DNA of 64,000 bases from Amycolatopsis oliviviridis (GCF_014654365.1 NZ_BNAY01000010.1:310001-374000); one strand, 5' to 3'; numbered from the stretch's first letter, positions 44,101-52,646 are shown. The notes: generated by a model from the sequence alone, not told the origin. Numbers and translations: made by a program.

Positions 44101-45137
44101 AGCAGCGTCAGCCCGGTCACGACGCCGAGCACCAGGAACCGCCGTTCGGGCAGGCCGCGCCGCGCGAGGCCGAACAGCCCGACCGCAGCCACCATCCCGG
44201 TCGCCGCCATCAGCACGGGATTGTCGATCAGCGCCCAGCCCGACGGCCACCACGGCGTGCCCTGGACGACGTAGGCGACCCACTGGTTCGTGCCGCGCAG
44301 CACTTCGAACAACGACATCGGCGCCGTGGTGTTCGTCGCGGATTCGATGTAGTCCAGGAACGGCAGGCTGTACTGGCCGAGCAGCACCAGCGGCAGGATC
44401 CACCACAGCATCACCCCGGCGACGAAGACGAACCACCAGATGACGAGTTCGACGTGCGTGCTCCGCCATTTCCGGGTCAGCAGCCACAATCCGGGCAGCA
44501 CGAGCGCCATCACGACCATCGCGCCGTTGATCCCGCCCATGCACAGCACGGCGAGCGCGGACAACCCGGCGGCTCGGCGTGGCGAGCCGATGCGATCGGC
44601 GAGGATCAGCGGCAGCAGCACCCACGGCAGCAGGACGGCGGGCAGCATTTCCGAGGACAGCGAACCGATTTCGGTGACCATCCGCGGCGCGAGGGCGTAA
44701 CCCACTGCTCCGATCAGCCGAGTCCGTTCGTTGCCCATTTTGAGCGCGCGGGCCACCAGCAGGGCGCCGCCGAACGCGACCGAGAGCAGGATCGCGCACC
44801 ACAACCGCTGCGCGATCCACGCCGGGATCCCGGCGGCCTGGCAGACCGCGAAGAACGGTCCCATCGGGAACAGGTAGCCGTAGGCCTGGTTCTGCAGTTC
44901 CCCCGCCGTCGCCTGGGGATTCCACAGGTGCAGCGCCCTGCCGAGGAACGCCAGCGGATCCACGGCGAGGTCGAGTTTCGTGTCGAACGTCGTCCTGCCG
45001 GGACGCTGCAGAAAGGACAGCACGGTCAGCGCCAGCACGATCCATGTGCTCGGCTTCTTGACGAGCGTGCCCGGCGAAAACCGACGTCCGGATCGCCGCA
45101 CCGTCTCGCGACCCGTTCGTTCGCCGGTGGTTACCAT
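41145..45137 (-). CDS. aftD: Arabinofuranosyltransferase AftD
   Basis: A 1330-residue GT-C enzyme that adds arabinofuranose from decaprenyl-phosphoarabinose during arabinogalactan and lipoarabinomannan assembly (role known from mycobacterial Rv0236c). The N-terminal DUF3367 region has the AftD text TTFDTKLDLAVDPLAFLGRA and ENQAYGYLFPMGPFFAVCQA-like loops. About 10 helices fill residues 15-440. Two F5/8-type-C-like carbohydrate-binding domains follow (FAALDGDPRTAWHSSSFTG and FAAVDGNPATAWQPDV), then a last group of helices. The ATG at 45137 is chosen because TAGTAT lies seven bases upstream, giving a leaderless transcript; a GTG/ATG extension to 45182 reads through promoter-like DNA. Confidence 0.92.
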   Translation of the reverse strand: MVTTGERTGRETVRRSGRRFSPGTLVKKPSTWIVLALTVLSFLQRPGRTTFDTKLDLAVDPLAFLGRALHLWNPQATAGELQNQAYGYLFPMGPFFAVCQAAGIPAWIAQRLWCAILLSVAFGGALLVARALKMGNERTRLIGAVGYALAPRMVTEIGSLSSEMLPAVLLPWVLLPLILADRIGSPRRAAGLSALAVLCMGGINGAMVVMALVLPGLWLLTRKWRSTHVELVIWWFVFVAGVMLWWILPLVLLGQYSLPFLDYIESATNTTAPMSLFEVLRGTNQWVAYVVQGTPWWPSGWALIDNPVLMAATGMVAAVGLFGLARRGLPERRFLVLGVVTGLTLLTVGYVGTLDSPLAEPVRHLLDGPLAPLRNVHKFEPVLRLPLMLAFVHGITSAAPAVRRNLRPALGALLVVAMAAPVWLLTLRPGPGWDEVPGYWYDAMGHVARTDATARTLLLPATGFGEYDWGRTVDEPAQAIADSPWAVRNQVPLGSEGNTRLMDSIDAALADGRGDPGLAALLARSGYRFLLLRGDIDRAKVGAPDFTTLRAGLAGSPGIEKSAQFGPLEIFEVQQPVPLVTATSAKDVPTVSGGPENLLPLLSSGQLDPGTPTVLTGDGGSPTGPRLVTDGLRRAERNVGGVRDNLSQTLTAGESPRQQRAALDVLPFPGEQHQTVAAYRGIRSVTASTAASFADAFGGSDPSHQPFAALDGDPRTAWHSSSFTGPIGEWLEVELDTPRLVNSIDLAMVDDIRVGWPPTRIRITTDNGSVDHQVVRGEGAHPYPAPAGVTRKVRITLLSLVVGRQDGNVGISELKIPGAEPQRALEVPADLGPGTAPGFAFTRGQQPRYACVPDAGHVRCDASAARDGEEPDGIRRLFSTTSQSAYEFGGTVLPAAGGRVPVALPGVRVSATSQLGGDPSASAFAAVDGNPATAWQPDVTDLRPTMTLDWEKPQTISGIRVATDPRAPSRLELTTPTASRSVELDSSGAATFPPLDTSQLKIAFAGLDDDQRTRNSLGIGSLSLTGAELPAPAADFTLPCGSGPNVHLNGLDYDTSVRGTLADFTAHRPLTLSACPDSQGGVELAAGGHELRTDRAESFVVQNLWLKPVGQALGAAGHRTVTVDSWEATSRSVTVGGGDESILAVPENANAGWTASLNGTPLAKTRVDGWQQAWILPAGSGGVVQLEFTPDRKYRSGLLIGAVAILAVLIGVLWPIRRRRGSVEAGSGRVVPVVLIGLLAVLGGMLPIVLLIAVLLARQFSERAPRYLAFGGMVAGTLVAVAGRLLGHGQEWAYGPVTQASLLLAAAAMVAMCVPWFAGRSPEPEGGTRT

Positions 45138-45150
45138 CCGGTAGATACTA
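45130..45150 (-). promoter_or_regulatory. aftD promoter with envelope-block motif
   Basis: GTTACC (45130-45135), ATCC, GGTAGA (45140-45145) is a one-sided variant of the TTACC-N4-GGTAA dyad and overlaps the aftD start codon. On the minus strand TAGTAT (45150-45145) fits a -10 element, seven bases before the ATG. A protein bound here would block or position initiation directly. Confidence 0.45.
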
Positions 45151-45232
45151 GGCGGAAACGTGGCTACTATGCGCCTACCCATTCGTCCCCGCGGCCTAAG
45201 CAGGTGCTCCCATCACTCAGAGCCGGAGACCT

Positions 45233-45937
45233 TTGACAGACGGTTTCGAAGAAGCGTGGTCACTCGCCGAGCCCGTCAAGGGCTGGATGACGCGGGATCA
45301 GGGCCTCGCCTTGTGGAACGCGGCGTCCCGCCTGGAAAAGGGCGATCTCATCGTCGAAATCGGGAGCCACCAGGGCCGGTCGACGATCGTGCTCGCCAGT
45401 GCCGCCCGGACGGTCGGCGCACGAGTGGTCGCGGTCGACCCGTTCGTCGACGGGCGGCTGTTCGGCGGATCCCCGACGCGCAAACGATTCGAGGCGAACC
45501 TGCGGAAAGCGGGCGTCGAAGACGTCGTCGAACTCGTGGCGGAGTACAGCACGAAGCTGCGGCCGCGCTGGGACCGCCCGATCCAGCTGCTCTACATCGA
45601 CGGCAAACACGACTACTGGACCTACACCGACGACCTGCGCTGGTCCACGAACCTGGACGACGGTAAGGAAATCCTGGTCCACGACTGCTTTTCCTCGATC
45701 GGTGTCACCCTGGGCACGATCGCGAAAGTCCTCTTCGGACGGCGCTACACCTATCTCGACCGCGCGACGTCGATGGCCCGGTTCCGGCTCACCCCGCCGT
45801 CGGCCAAGGACAGGCTGCGCGTGATCGCCCAGTTGCCCTGGTTCCTGCGCAACGTCGGGATCAAGATCTTGCTGCGGCTGCGTTTGGCGCCGGTGGCGAA
45901 GATCTTCGGCCACGACAGCCCGTACGACCCTTACTGA
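45233..45937 (+). CDS. Class I SAM methyltransferase (methyltransferase_24 / cephalosporin-hydroxylase-like)
   Basis: A 234-residue methyltransferase. SAM motif I is LIVEIGSHQGRSTIVLASAA, the acidic residue follows in VVAVDPFVDGR, and the metal-binding-like region is LLYIDGKHDYWTYTDDL and LVHDCFSSIG. The TTG at 45233 is preceded by GGAG. It is divergent from aftD and ends 7 bp into the next membrane gene on the opposite strand, so it belongs to the envelope block. O-methylation of a sugar is a fair guess; no acceptor can be read. Confidence 0.85.
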   Translation: MTDGFEEAWSLAEPVKGWMTRDQGLALWNAASRLEKGDLIVEIGSHQGRSTIVLASAARTVGARVVAVDPFVDGRLFGGSPTRKRFEANLRKAGVEDVVELVAEYSTKLRPRWDRPIQLLYIDGKHDYWTYTDDLRWSTNLDDGKEILVHDCFSSIGVTLGTIAKVLFGRRYTYLDRATSMARFRLTPPSAKDRLRVIAQLPWFLRNVGIKILLRLRLAPVAKIFGHDSPYDPY

Positions 45938-47676
45938 GTCAGCGGCCCGCCGACGTCGACCTTCGCGAGACAGACGGGAGCCCCCTTGGCGGACAACCGG
46001 AACCCGATCTTGTCGAACAGGCCTTCGATCGGCAGGTACATCGTGTGCAGGCCGGGCTGGAACCACACCGGCACGCGCGTCCCGTCGCGGTCCACGACAC
46101 CTTCCCCGCCGTCCGCGGTGAAGTAGTCGATCCGCAGCAGGTGACGGCCGAGAACGGGCCTGTCCAACGGAACCCGGACCAGTTGCTCGCCGACGGCGTA
46201 CCCGCATCCCGCCACCGGACCGGGCAGGCCCCGGGAAATCGATTCCACGCCGGTGATCGTCCTCGCGGTGCCCGAATCGTCCAACAGGGACATCCGGCCG
46301 GTCGGCTGGTCGAACCGGAATCCCGGGATCAGGCCCACCACCCGTGAGACACGGGCGTTCTCCCCGAACCAGCCGTGCAGGATGTCGTTCGGCACCGACG
46401 TGTCGTACAGGACGAGATCGGGGTCCCGCTCGATCGACGCGCGCGCGTTGGCGAGGAACTCCCGGGAGTGCTCGAACCGCAGGCCCGGCGCCAGGCGGGA
46501 GAAACCCACGGCGGAGCTCACGATCAGGACGAGACTCAACGCCAGGGCGATCGGGCGTTTCGCCTGGGACGGCGAGGGACCCGAAGGCCGGTCGAACGGT
46601 TTCGGTTCCAGGAAGGCGAAAGCGAGGCACAGCGCGACGACGAGCGTCAGATCGGCGACGTAGCGGGGATCGCTGCCCAGTCCTGGACCGACCTCGGTGA
46701 GCCGGGTGGCCGCCGAAAGACCGACGTCCGCCGCGAACACCAGGGCCGCCAGCACCCACGCCTTCCGGGCCCGCGGTCCACCCACGCGGATCCCGGCGAC
46801 CAGCACCGCGACGGCCACGAGCAGCAGCAGGATCCGCACCACCACGGGGGAAGCGGCGAACGTCGCACCGGGTCCCGGTCCCGACCACGGCCCGCCCGCC
46901 AGCCCCGGTACCAGGGTGTCGCCGAGCATCCGGCCCGTCATGTCCGCGATCGTGCCGAGGTTGACCGGACCGCCGCCCTGCCCGACCTGGCTCGTCGTCA
47001 GAGCCAGGAAAACGGCGGCGTACCCGGCGAGGACGACGGTGAGAACACCCATGAGCACGAGGTGGCGGCGCAGGGAAACACCGAGCAGCACGGTGATCCC
47101 GGCGACCAGGACCGGGATGAAGACGGCTTTCTCGTAGAAGGCGAGCCCGAAGACGGTCCAGGCCACGGTGGCGATCGCCCAGCGACCGCCGTCGGCGAGA
47201 TAGCGCACGTGCGCGTGCAAGGCGGCGGTGGCGGCCAGGAGCACGGGCGCCAACTGAAGGGCGTACGCCCACCACAACGTCGGGACGAGCAGCAAGGTCG
47301 ACGTCGTGAACATCGTGAACGGGACCAGAATCCCCCAGCGGCGCCCGAAACAGCGCACCAGCACCGCCCACAACAGCACCGAAGACGCCGCCTGCATTAT
47401 CAGGACCGGCGCCATCAGCACGGCGAAGTTCAGCGGGGCCCAGGCCGTCAGCAGGTCGGCGAGCAGGAATCCGCCCGGCGCGAGATGCCCGTGGTAGTCC
47501 TGGAAGTAGTAGCCGAAATCGAACGGGCCCGACTTCGCCGCGTGGTAGGTGATGACGAAGTCGTCTTGCGCGAGGCTGCCGCGTAGCGCCGCCCAGACGT
47601 GCAGAGCGAACGGGATCACGCCGGCGACGATCGCGGCGATCGTGACCGGCGAAGGTCTCTTCCCCCGGACAACCAC
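45931..47676 (-). CDS. Polytopic membrane protein, probable GT-C glycosyltransferase
   Basis: A 581-residue integral membrane protein with about 11 helices in the first 420 residues. The first loop contains the double Asp of GT-C enzymes (RGSLAQDDFVITYHAAKSG), then a large C-terminal external domain. The GTG at 47676 follows GAGG by six bases; a TTG at 47688 would overlap the stop of the VWA gene. Either way the gene is immediately behind the VWA-SBP gene and probably co-translated. An acceptor in the cell envelope is likely from context; no specific homologue is recognised. Confidence 0.8.
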   Translation of the reverse strand: MVVRGKRPSPVTIAAIVAGVIPFALHVWAALRGSLAQDDFVITYHAAKSGPFDFGYYFQDYHGHLAPGGFLLADLLTAWAPLNFAVLMAPVLIMQAASSVLLWAVLVRCFGRRWGILVPFTMFTTSTLLLVPTLWWAYALQLAPVLLAATAALHAHVRYLADGGRWAIATVAWTVFGLAFYEKAVFIPVLVAGITVLLGVSLRRHLVLMGVLTVVLAGYAAVFLALTTSQVGQGGGPVNLGTIADMTGRMLGDTLVPGLAGGPWSGPGPGATFAASPVVVRILLLLVAVAVLVAGIRVGGPRARKAWVLAALVFAADVGLSAATRLTEVGPGLGSDPRYVADLTLVVALCLAFAFLEPKPFDRPSGPSPSQAKRPIALALSLVLIVSSAVGFSRLAPGLRFEHSREFLANARASIERDPDLVLYDTSVPNDILHGWFGENARVSRVVGLIPGFRFDQPTGRMSLLDDSGTARTITGVESISRGLPGPVAGCGYAVGEQLVRVPLDRPVLGRHLLRIDYFTADGGEGVVDRDGTRVPVWFQPGLHTMYLPIEGLFDKIGFRLSAKGAPVCLAKVDVGGPLTQ

Positions 47677-47684
47677 GTCTTGCC

Positions 47685-49268
47685 TCAATTCTTGCAGGTC
47701 GGCGGCTGGCACATGATCTTGCTCAGCGCCTGGTAGAAGACGTCCGAGATCTTCCGCGGATCGGGGGTGGTGAACGAATCCCCGCCGGTGGCGGTGGAAA
47801 CCTGCCGGAGCTCGGACGCGTCGATGTCCGGACCGATGCCGATCCCGATGACCGGCAACGGTTTCCGCGGGTCCTGAAGCTCGCCCAGCTCCTCCAGCAG
47901 CCGGGGCAGCCCGATCGTGTCGCTGTCCTCGTTGCGCCCGTCGGTGAGCACGACGACCAGGTTGATCCGGCCGGGTTTCCAGTTCTGCCTGGCGTTCTGG
48001 TACGCGGCGAGGATCGAATCGTAGAGGCCGGTCGCCCCGCCCGCCTTCGGCCGCACCGCCTGCAACCGCTCGACACCGCCCGAGGCCTTCTGCTCGGCGA
48101 TCGTCTTCATCGGCAGCAGGACCCGGTGGTCCTTGTCACCGTCCAATTTGGTCGAGAACAGCCACAGCCCCAGTTCCGTGGTGGGTTTGAACAGCCCGAG
48201 GCCCTGCGTCGCGGCCTGCAGGGTGAGTTCCATCCGGCTCTTTCCCGTCCCCGGCACGGCGGCGGCCATCGAACCGGAGACGTCGAGCAGCACCTGGACC
48301 CGGGCGCTCAGGTTCGTCCCCGCCCAGGCCTGCAGGGCGGCGTACAAGTCCGTCACGGGCGGGGCACCCGGCGGACTCGGCGCCGGATCGGTCCGGGTGT
48401 CCCGCGCCCGCGGTACGGCGAACTGACCGTTCGGCGCCCGGAATCCCGCGTCGGCGAAGGTCGCGGCGGCCATCGGGTCGAGCAACAGCCGCAGGAAGCG
48501 TTCCGCGGCGCCCCTCGACGCCTCCGAAGCCTTGGGCAGCACGACATACGGGTAGTCGAACCCCTGCACCGGCACACCCGGGTACGCCGCCACGAGATTC
48601 CGGGCGAGGACGGCCTGTTCGGTCACCGGGAAAGCGGCCGTGGCCTGGCCGGGCGCCGGGTTCAGCTTCCGCATGGCGGCGGTGAAGGCGGCCGCGGGAT
48701 CGGCCGCCTTCTCGGTCAGCTTCCGCAGGCCGAGCAGCGTGGCGACGCCCAGCGGATCCCGCGCCGGATCCGGCATCCCGACCGGGGAACCGTCGAGGAT
48801 CTCTTGCCAGGCAGGGGTTTTCCCCGGCCAGCCGAGCCGTCGCGCGGTCTCGTCGGGAAGTCCCAGCACCACCGGGGAATTCGCCACCGACTGACCGGAT
48901 TCCGGCAGGTTCCACGCGCCGGCGTCCCTGGCCTGCGACAGCATCGTGCTCGACTCGGGGATCCAGACGTCGGGCCCGCCGGAGGTGGTGGTCCCGAGCA
49001 GGTCGGCGGTCTCGGCCGACTCGCTCGCGGTCACGGTGACACTGAAGCATTCCGTTTGCGGCACGGTCGCCGCGAGCCGCGTGAGCACCGGGGCGATGTC
49101 GGGCGCGGCGGTGATCCCGACCGGCGTCAGTGCGTCACAGCCGTTGCCCGCCAACCGGGCCCGGAGATAGTCGACGCCCCACCAGGCGCCGAGCGCGATC
49201 ACCAGCAACAGGCTCAAGACGACGACGGGCGCGGTGAACCGCCCACCACGCCTCGGGCCAACCTGCAT
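47685..49268 (-). CDS. Membrane-anchored substrate-binding and von Willebrand A domain protein
   Basis: A 527-residue extracytoplasmic protein. Residues 10-32 are a membrane anchor (APVVVLSLLLVIALGAWWGV). An ABC-type solute-binding fold (SBP_bac_11-like, about 40-310) is fused to a VWA domain with the MIDAS motif DVSGSM and LVVVLTDGRNEDSDT. Actinobacterial proteins of this build are widespread with unknown function; the VWA part suggests metal-dependent protein contacts at the surface. The ATG at 49268 follows GGAGG. It leads an operon with the GT-C-like gene behind it. Confidence 0.88.
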   Translation of the reverse strand: MQVGPRRGGRFTAPVVVLSLLLVIALGAWWGVDYLRARLAGNGCDALTPVGITAAPDIAPVLTRLAATVPQTECFSVTVTASESAETADLLGTTTSGGPDVWIPESSTMLSQARDAGAWNLPESGQSVANSPVVLGLPDETARRLGWPGKTPAWQEILDGSPVGMPDPARDPLGVATLLGLRKLTEKAADPAAAFTAAMRKLNPAPGQATAAFPVTEQAVLARNLVAAYPGVPVQGFDYPYVVLPKASEASRGAAERFLRLLLDPMAAATFADAGFRAPNGQFAVPRARDTRTDPAPSPPGAPPVTDLYAALQAWAGTNLSARVQVLLDVSGSMAAAVPGTGKSRMELTLQAATQGLGLFKPTTELGLWLFSTKLDGDKDHRVLLPMKTIAEQKASGGVERLQAVRPKAGGATGLYDSILAAYQNARQNWKPGRINLVVVLTDGRNEDSDTIGLPRLLEELGELQDPRKPLPVIGIGIGPDIDASELRQVSTATGGDSFTTPDPRKISDVFYQALSKIMCQPPTCKN

Positions 49269-49302
49269 GCGCGTGCCTCCGAGGTGCGGTACGGGATCTG
49301 GG

Positions 49303-49343
49303 ATGTTGCCCAATCCGCCCGCGCACGTCAACCCTCCGGTAAC
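49303..49343 (-). promoter_or_regulatory. Promoter of the VWA-SBP gene with envelope-block motif
   Basis: On the minus strand TTGACG (49331-49326) and CAACAT (49308-49303) fit -35 and -10 elements with a 17-nt spacer, 34 bp before the ATG. The GGTAAC half of the envelope-block motif lies directly upstream (49338-49343; full site 49328-49343, TCAACC-CTCC-GGTAAC) and overlaps the -35. Confidence 0.5.
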
Positions 49344-49370
49344 TTAGCGCGCCTCGCTACGGCAAACGGC

Positions 49371-51539
49371 CTAACCGAAGTAGCGTCCGGCCCCGATGTG
49401 GGCACCGGCCGACTGCCACCAGCCCGCGTCGCCGGTCGAATCGATCCCGTCCGCGATCACGGTCGCGCCCGCGACGTTCGCGGTCTCGATCAGGTTCCGC
49501 AGCGAACGCTCCGCCAAGGGTTCCGTCCGCCGCTCCGCCAGCCGGGGAGCGATCCGGACCGTCCGTACGGGGACGTCCACCAGGCAGACGACGTCACCGG
49601 CCACGCCGAAGTCCTGCAGTTCGGCGTCCACCCCGATCTCGGCGAGGAGGTGCAGGTTGTCGACGGTCTCCCCGAGTTCGGCGAGCACGGCACCGGCGGG
49701 GAAGCCCAGCCTCAGCCGCGACGGCCCGAGCCCGGTCGAGGTGAGCACGGTCCGCACCGACCCGACGAGGTCGGGATCCGCGGCCTGATGCGGCGTCATG
49801 CCCACGACCATCGGGAGCCTGTCGTCCGATTCCTCGCACGCGGTGCGGATGAGCCATTCGCCGAGCGGCACGATGAGTCCGGTCTCGTCGGCGAAGCGGA
49901 CACAGGTGTCGTGACCGATCCGGCCGTGGCGCGGATGGTTCCACGCGAGCCGCGCCTCGATGCCCGCGGGAGTGCTGTCCGCGAGCCACGTCAGCGGCCG
50001 GAAGCAGACCTCGATCTCGCCGGTCTCCCAGGCACCGGCCATCGAGGCGGCCAGGCCGAACTCGTGCCGGTCCCTGGTGTCGAGGGCGGAATCGGACAGC
50101 GCCCACTGCCGGTAGCCGTTGGCCTGAGCCCGGCGCAGCGTCATGTCGGAGACTCGCAGCAGTTCGTTCGGCGCGATGTCGCGGGGCGGCCGGTGGACGA
50201 CCCCGACGCAGGCCGAAACCGCGACCCCGCTGCCGCCGTCGAGGTAGACGGGTTCGGACAGTTCCTGGTTGATCATGCCGATGACGGTGGCGACGTCCGG
50301 GCTGGTGGCGGTGTTCTGGATGAGGACGCCGAATTCGTCACCGCCGATCCTGGCAACCAGCGCGTCCTCGCCGCCCACGACGGCCCGCAGCTTCGCGGCG
50401 ACGTTCTTCAGCAGGTCGTCGCTCTGTTTCTGCCCGAGACCGCCCGCGATCAGCGAGAATCCGTCGAGGTCGAGGTGGTAGACCGTGACGCCGAAGGCCG
50501 GGTCCGCGTGCCGCAGCGCCTTCTCCAGGCGGGTGCCGAAGAACTGCCGGTTCGGCAGGCCGGTCAGCGGATCGTGCAGGGCCTGACGGCTCAGCTGCCG
50601 CTGGAGCAGGGAGACGTCGGTGTCTCCGTCGACCAAGGTGATCAGCTGCTGGGCCTCGCCCGCCGGATCGCGTATGACGGCGCCGGTGAACCCGGCCCAC
50701 GTCGGTTCCTCGTCGTCGGTGACGAGTCTTCGTGACAGTTCGAGCCGATGGCTCTCGCCGTCGAGCAGCTTCCGGTAGCCCTCGCGAAGGCCGTCGGCGT
50801 CTTCCGGATCGACCAGGTCGTAGAGGTTGAGCCCGGTCAGGTCGGCGACGGGCCGGTTGAGCATCTCGGCCAACGCCGGGTTCACTCGCTGGACGCGACC
50901 GTCCACCCTGGTGACGGCCACCCCGGTCTTCGAACCGGCGAACAACTGCTCGAAGCGCGCCTGTGTGAGGACCAGTTCGCGCCGGGTCTCGCGTTCGAGG
51001 GTGACCAGCGTGCGGCTCAGATCCTCTTGCTGCGTCTGGATGCTCTCGCGCAAGGCCTCGCCGTAGCCGGACGCGAGCGCGCCGAGCACCTGCAACACCC
51101 GTTCGGGGAGCGACTTCACGCTCCGCAACTCCGGTTCGTGCAAGAGCCCCTTGCCGAGTACATCCATCGTGCGACGCAGGCTGTCCGGCCCGACGCACCT
51201 GAGCGCGACGAGCCGCGCGCCCGCCTCGGCGGCCTGCGCGGGCTCGGCGTCGTCACTCAGCACCGCCGCGAAGACCTCGTCCAGCAGCGCGGAGAAATGC
51301 TCCTCGATCTGGGCATGGGTATACGGAAGGTACGCCGTACCGGTGACCAGGTACGCCCATTTGCGGGCGAGCGTGGCACGGGTCGGCGCGGCGTTCTTCC
51401 GCTTCGGGGATGCGGAGGATGAAGTTCTCTTCGGGGCGTCCGGCGATACGGAGAACTCATCGCCGTCCGGAAGTGGGGCAGTCACGTCCGCCGGTCCTGG
51501 GGTCGTTTTCGTATTCCGTGGTGGAGAAACATCCTCCAC
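49371..51539 (-). CDS. PAS-GGDEF protein with degenerate EAL domain
   Basis: A 722-residue cytoplasmic cyclic-di-GMP protein. A helical N-terminal region (60-180), a PAS domain (about 195-305: FEQLFAGSKTGVAVTRVDGR) and a diguanylate cyclase domain (DPLTGLPNR 323-331, intact GGDEF 399-403) are followed by an EAL-like domain. There EAL is EAR (528-530) and the later catalytic DDFG position reads QDFGVAG, so phosphodiesterase activity is unlikely. The inhibitory RxxD site is not found before GGDEF. It should make c-di-GMP and may bind it through the dead EAL. The GTG start lacks a clear ribosome site. Its place in the envelope block suggests control of wall synthesis. Confidence 0.88.
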   Translation of the reverse strand: MEDVSPPRNTKTTPGPADVTAPLPDGDEFSVSPDAPKRTSSSASPKRKNAAPTRATLARKWAYLVTGTAYLPYTHAQIEEHFSALLDEVFAAVLSDDAEPAQAAEAGARLVALRCVGPDSLRRTMDVLGKGLLHEPELRSVKSLPERVLQVLGALASGYGEALRESIQTQQEDLSRTLVTLERETRRELVLTQARFEQLFAGSKTGVAVTRVDGRVQRVNPALAEMLNRPVADLTGLNLYDLVDPEDADGLREGYRKLLDGESHRLELSRRLVTDDEEPTWAGFTGAVIRDPAGEAQQLITLVDGDTDVSLLQRQLSRQALHDPLTGLPNRQFFGTRLEKALRHADPAFGVTVYHLDLDGFSLIAGGLGQKQSDDLLKNVAAKLRAVVGGEDALVARIGGDEFGVLIQNTATSPDVATVIGMINQELSEPVYLDGGSGVAVSACVGVVHRPPRDIAPNELLRVSDMTLRRAQANGYRQWALSDSALDTRDRHEFGLAASMAGAWETGEIEVCFRPLTWLADSTPAGIEARLAWNHPRHGRIGHDTCVRFADETGLIVPLGEWLIRTACEESDDRLPMVVGMTPHQAADPDLVGSVRTVLTSTGLGPSRLRLGFPAGAVLAELGETVDNLHLLAEIGVDAELQDFGVAGDVVCLVDVPVRTVRIAPRLAERRTEPLAERSLRNLIETANVAGATVIADGIDSTGDAGWWQSAGAHIGAGRYFG

Positions 51540-51559
51540 GATTTTCTGACCGTACTCAC

Positions 51560-51590
51560 GGTTTACCGGTCACCCAATCGGGTGGTAACC
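51560..51590. promoter_or_regulatory. Dyad-rich promoter of the GGDEF gene
   Basis: GGTTTACC (51560-51567) and GGTAACC (51584-51590) enclose the palindrome CACCC-AATC-GGGTG (51571-51584). The outer arms are the same GTTACC/GGTAAC halves seen in the other envelope-block promoters, but spaced wider. The site is 21 bp upstream of the GTG start. Confidence 0.4.
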
Positions 51591-52646
51591 CTACGGTACT
51601 GCAACACCGACCTTGTCCCTCAGCCATTCGCGCGTGGCGTCCCGGTACAGCGACGCGTTGCGGTGCAGCGCCAGCGAATGTCCGGCACCGGGCAGAACAT
51701 ACGTGGAAAGTTCGGCCTCGGGCCCGTAGTACGGCGCTTCCGCCGGACGCAGGCTCGCGCCGCTCGAACAGTCCCGGAGCGCGAACAACCCGCAGAACAG
51801 GATGTCCTTCTCCCCGACCGCCTGGAAAACGGGTACCCGGATCGCTTTCGTCGCGGGCAGGACGATGCCGAACACGGCGACGGTTCCCATTCCCGGGACC
51901 GAAACCTGATCCTTGGTCGCCTCGTCGGCGGCAATGACCTGCGGGTCGGTATTTTCCGTCGCGTAGAACAGTCCGGCGCGCGCTCCCGGTTTCGTCGTGA
52001 AATAGAGCGGATCACTGCCGAGCGAACCGAGCTGGCCGTCCACGAACGCGGGCTGCAGGCCGAAGAGCACACCGAAGGTCAAGGCGGGCACCGACGGCAG
52101 GTGCGTCATACCGCTGAGGATCACGCCGTCCACGTCCTGATACGTCGACGCCTCGGCCGCGACGATGCCCGAACCGACCGAATGCCCGACGATCACCACC
52201 TTCGCGAACGGCGTGCCGCCGACCCGGCCCGCGCGCAGATGCCCGACCACCTCGTGCATCGAGCGCGCCAGCGCCGGCAGCAGGAGCGGGAGGCTGGGCG
52301 GTTTGCTGCTCCCGCCCGAGCCGAGCTGATCCGCCGCGAAGGTCGCGTACCCGTGTTTGGCCATGTCGCGCTGATACGAATAGCGATCCGGGTCGTAGGG
52401 CAGGTCCCAGTAGGCACTGTTGTAGGTGCCGCCGTGCACCAGCAGCTGGACGGCCTCGGGCGCCGGGCCGTCAGGCAGGCAGAACCGGCCGTGCACCGTC
52501 GCCGGTCCACCGAGCGGGCCGGTGACCGGCAGATCCACGTCGGAACAACGGATCTCGACGGCGGCGGCCGGGGCGGCGACCAGGAAACCACCGAGGAGCG
52601 CGCAGCACGCGGCCACCGCGGTGGCCAATTTGAGCGGCATTCTCAC
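51591..52646 (-). CDS. Secreted alpha/beta-hydrolase
   Basis: A 351-residue exported esterase-like protein. The GTG at 52646 has GGAGAGG five bases upstream and begins a signal peptide cleaved near AAPAAAVE. The oxyanion-loop motif is LLVHGGTYNSAYW, the nucleophile elbow VIVGHSVGSGI (Ser), and the His is in PGAGHSLALH; Cys pairs in the exported domain may form disulfides (CSDVDL...RFC; ILFCGLFALRDC). Substrate unknown. GTTACC-GGGT lies upstream at 52688-52703, so it may share regulation with the envelope block. Confidence 0.85.
   Translation of the reverse strand: MRMPLKLATAVAACCALLGGFLVAAPAAAVEIRCSDVDLPVTGPLGGPATVHGRFCLPDGPAPEAVQLLVHGGTYNSAYWDLPYDPDRYSYQRDMAKHGYATFAADQLGSGGSSKPPSLPLLLPALARSMHEVVGHLRAGRVGGTPFAKVVIVGHSVGSGIVAAEASTYQDVDGVILSGMTHLPSVPALTFGVLFGLQPAFVDGQLGSLGSDPLYFTTKPGARAGLFYATENTDPQVIAADEATKDQVSVPGMGTVAVFGIVLPATKAIRVPVFQAVGEKDILFCGLFALRDCSSGASLRPAEAPYYGPEAELSTYVLPGAGHSLALHRNASLYRDATREWLRDKVGVAVP

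Noticed and set aside
41274..45236. A 1320-codon open frame on the plus strand opposite aftD
   Set aside because: It is rich in Arg, Gln, Asp and His with no domain text, as expected from the antisense of a high-GC gene; the minus-strand protein is clearly AftD.
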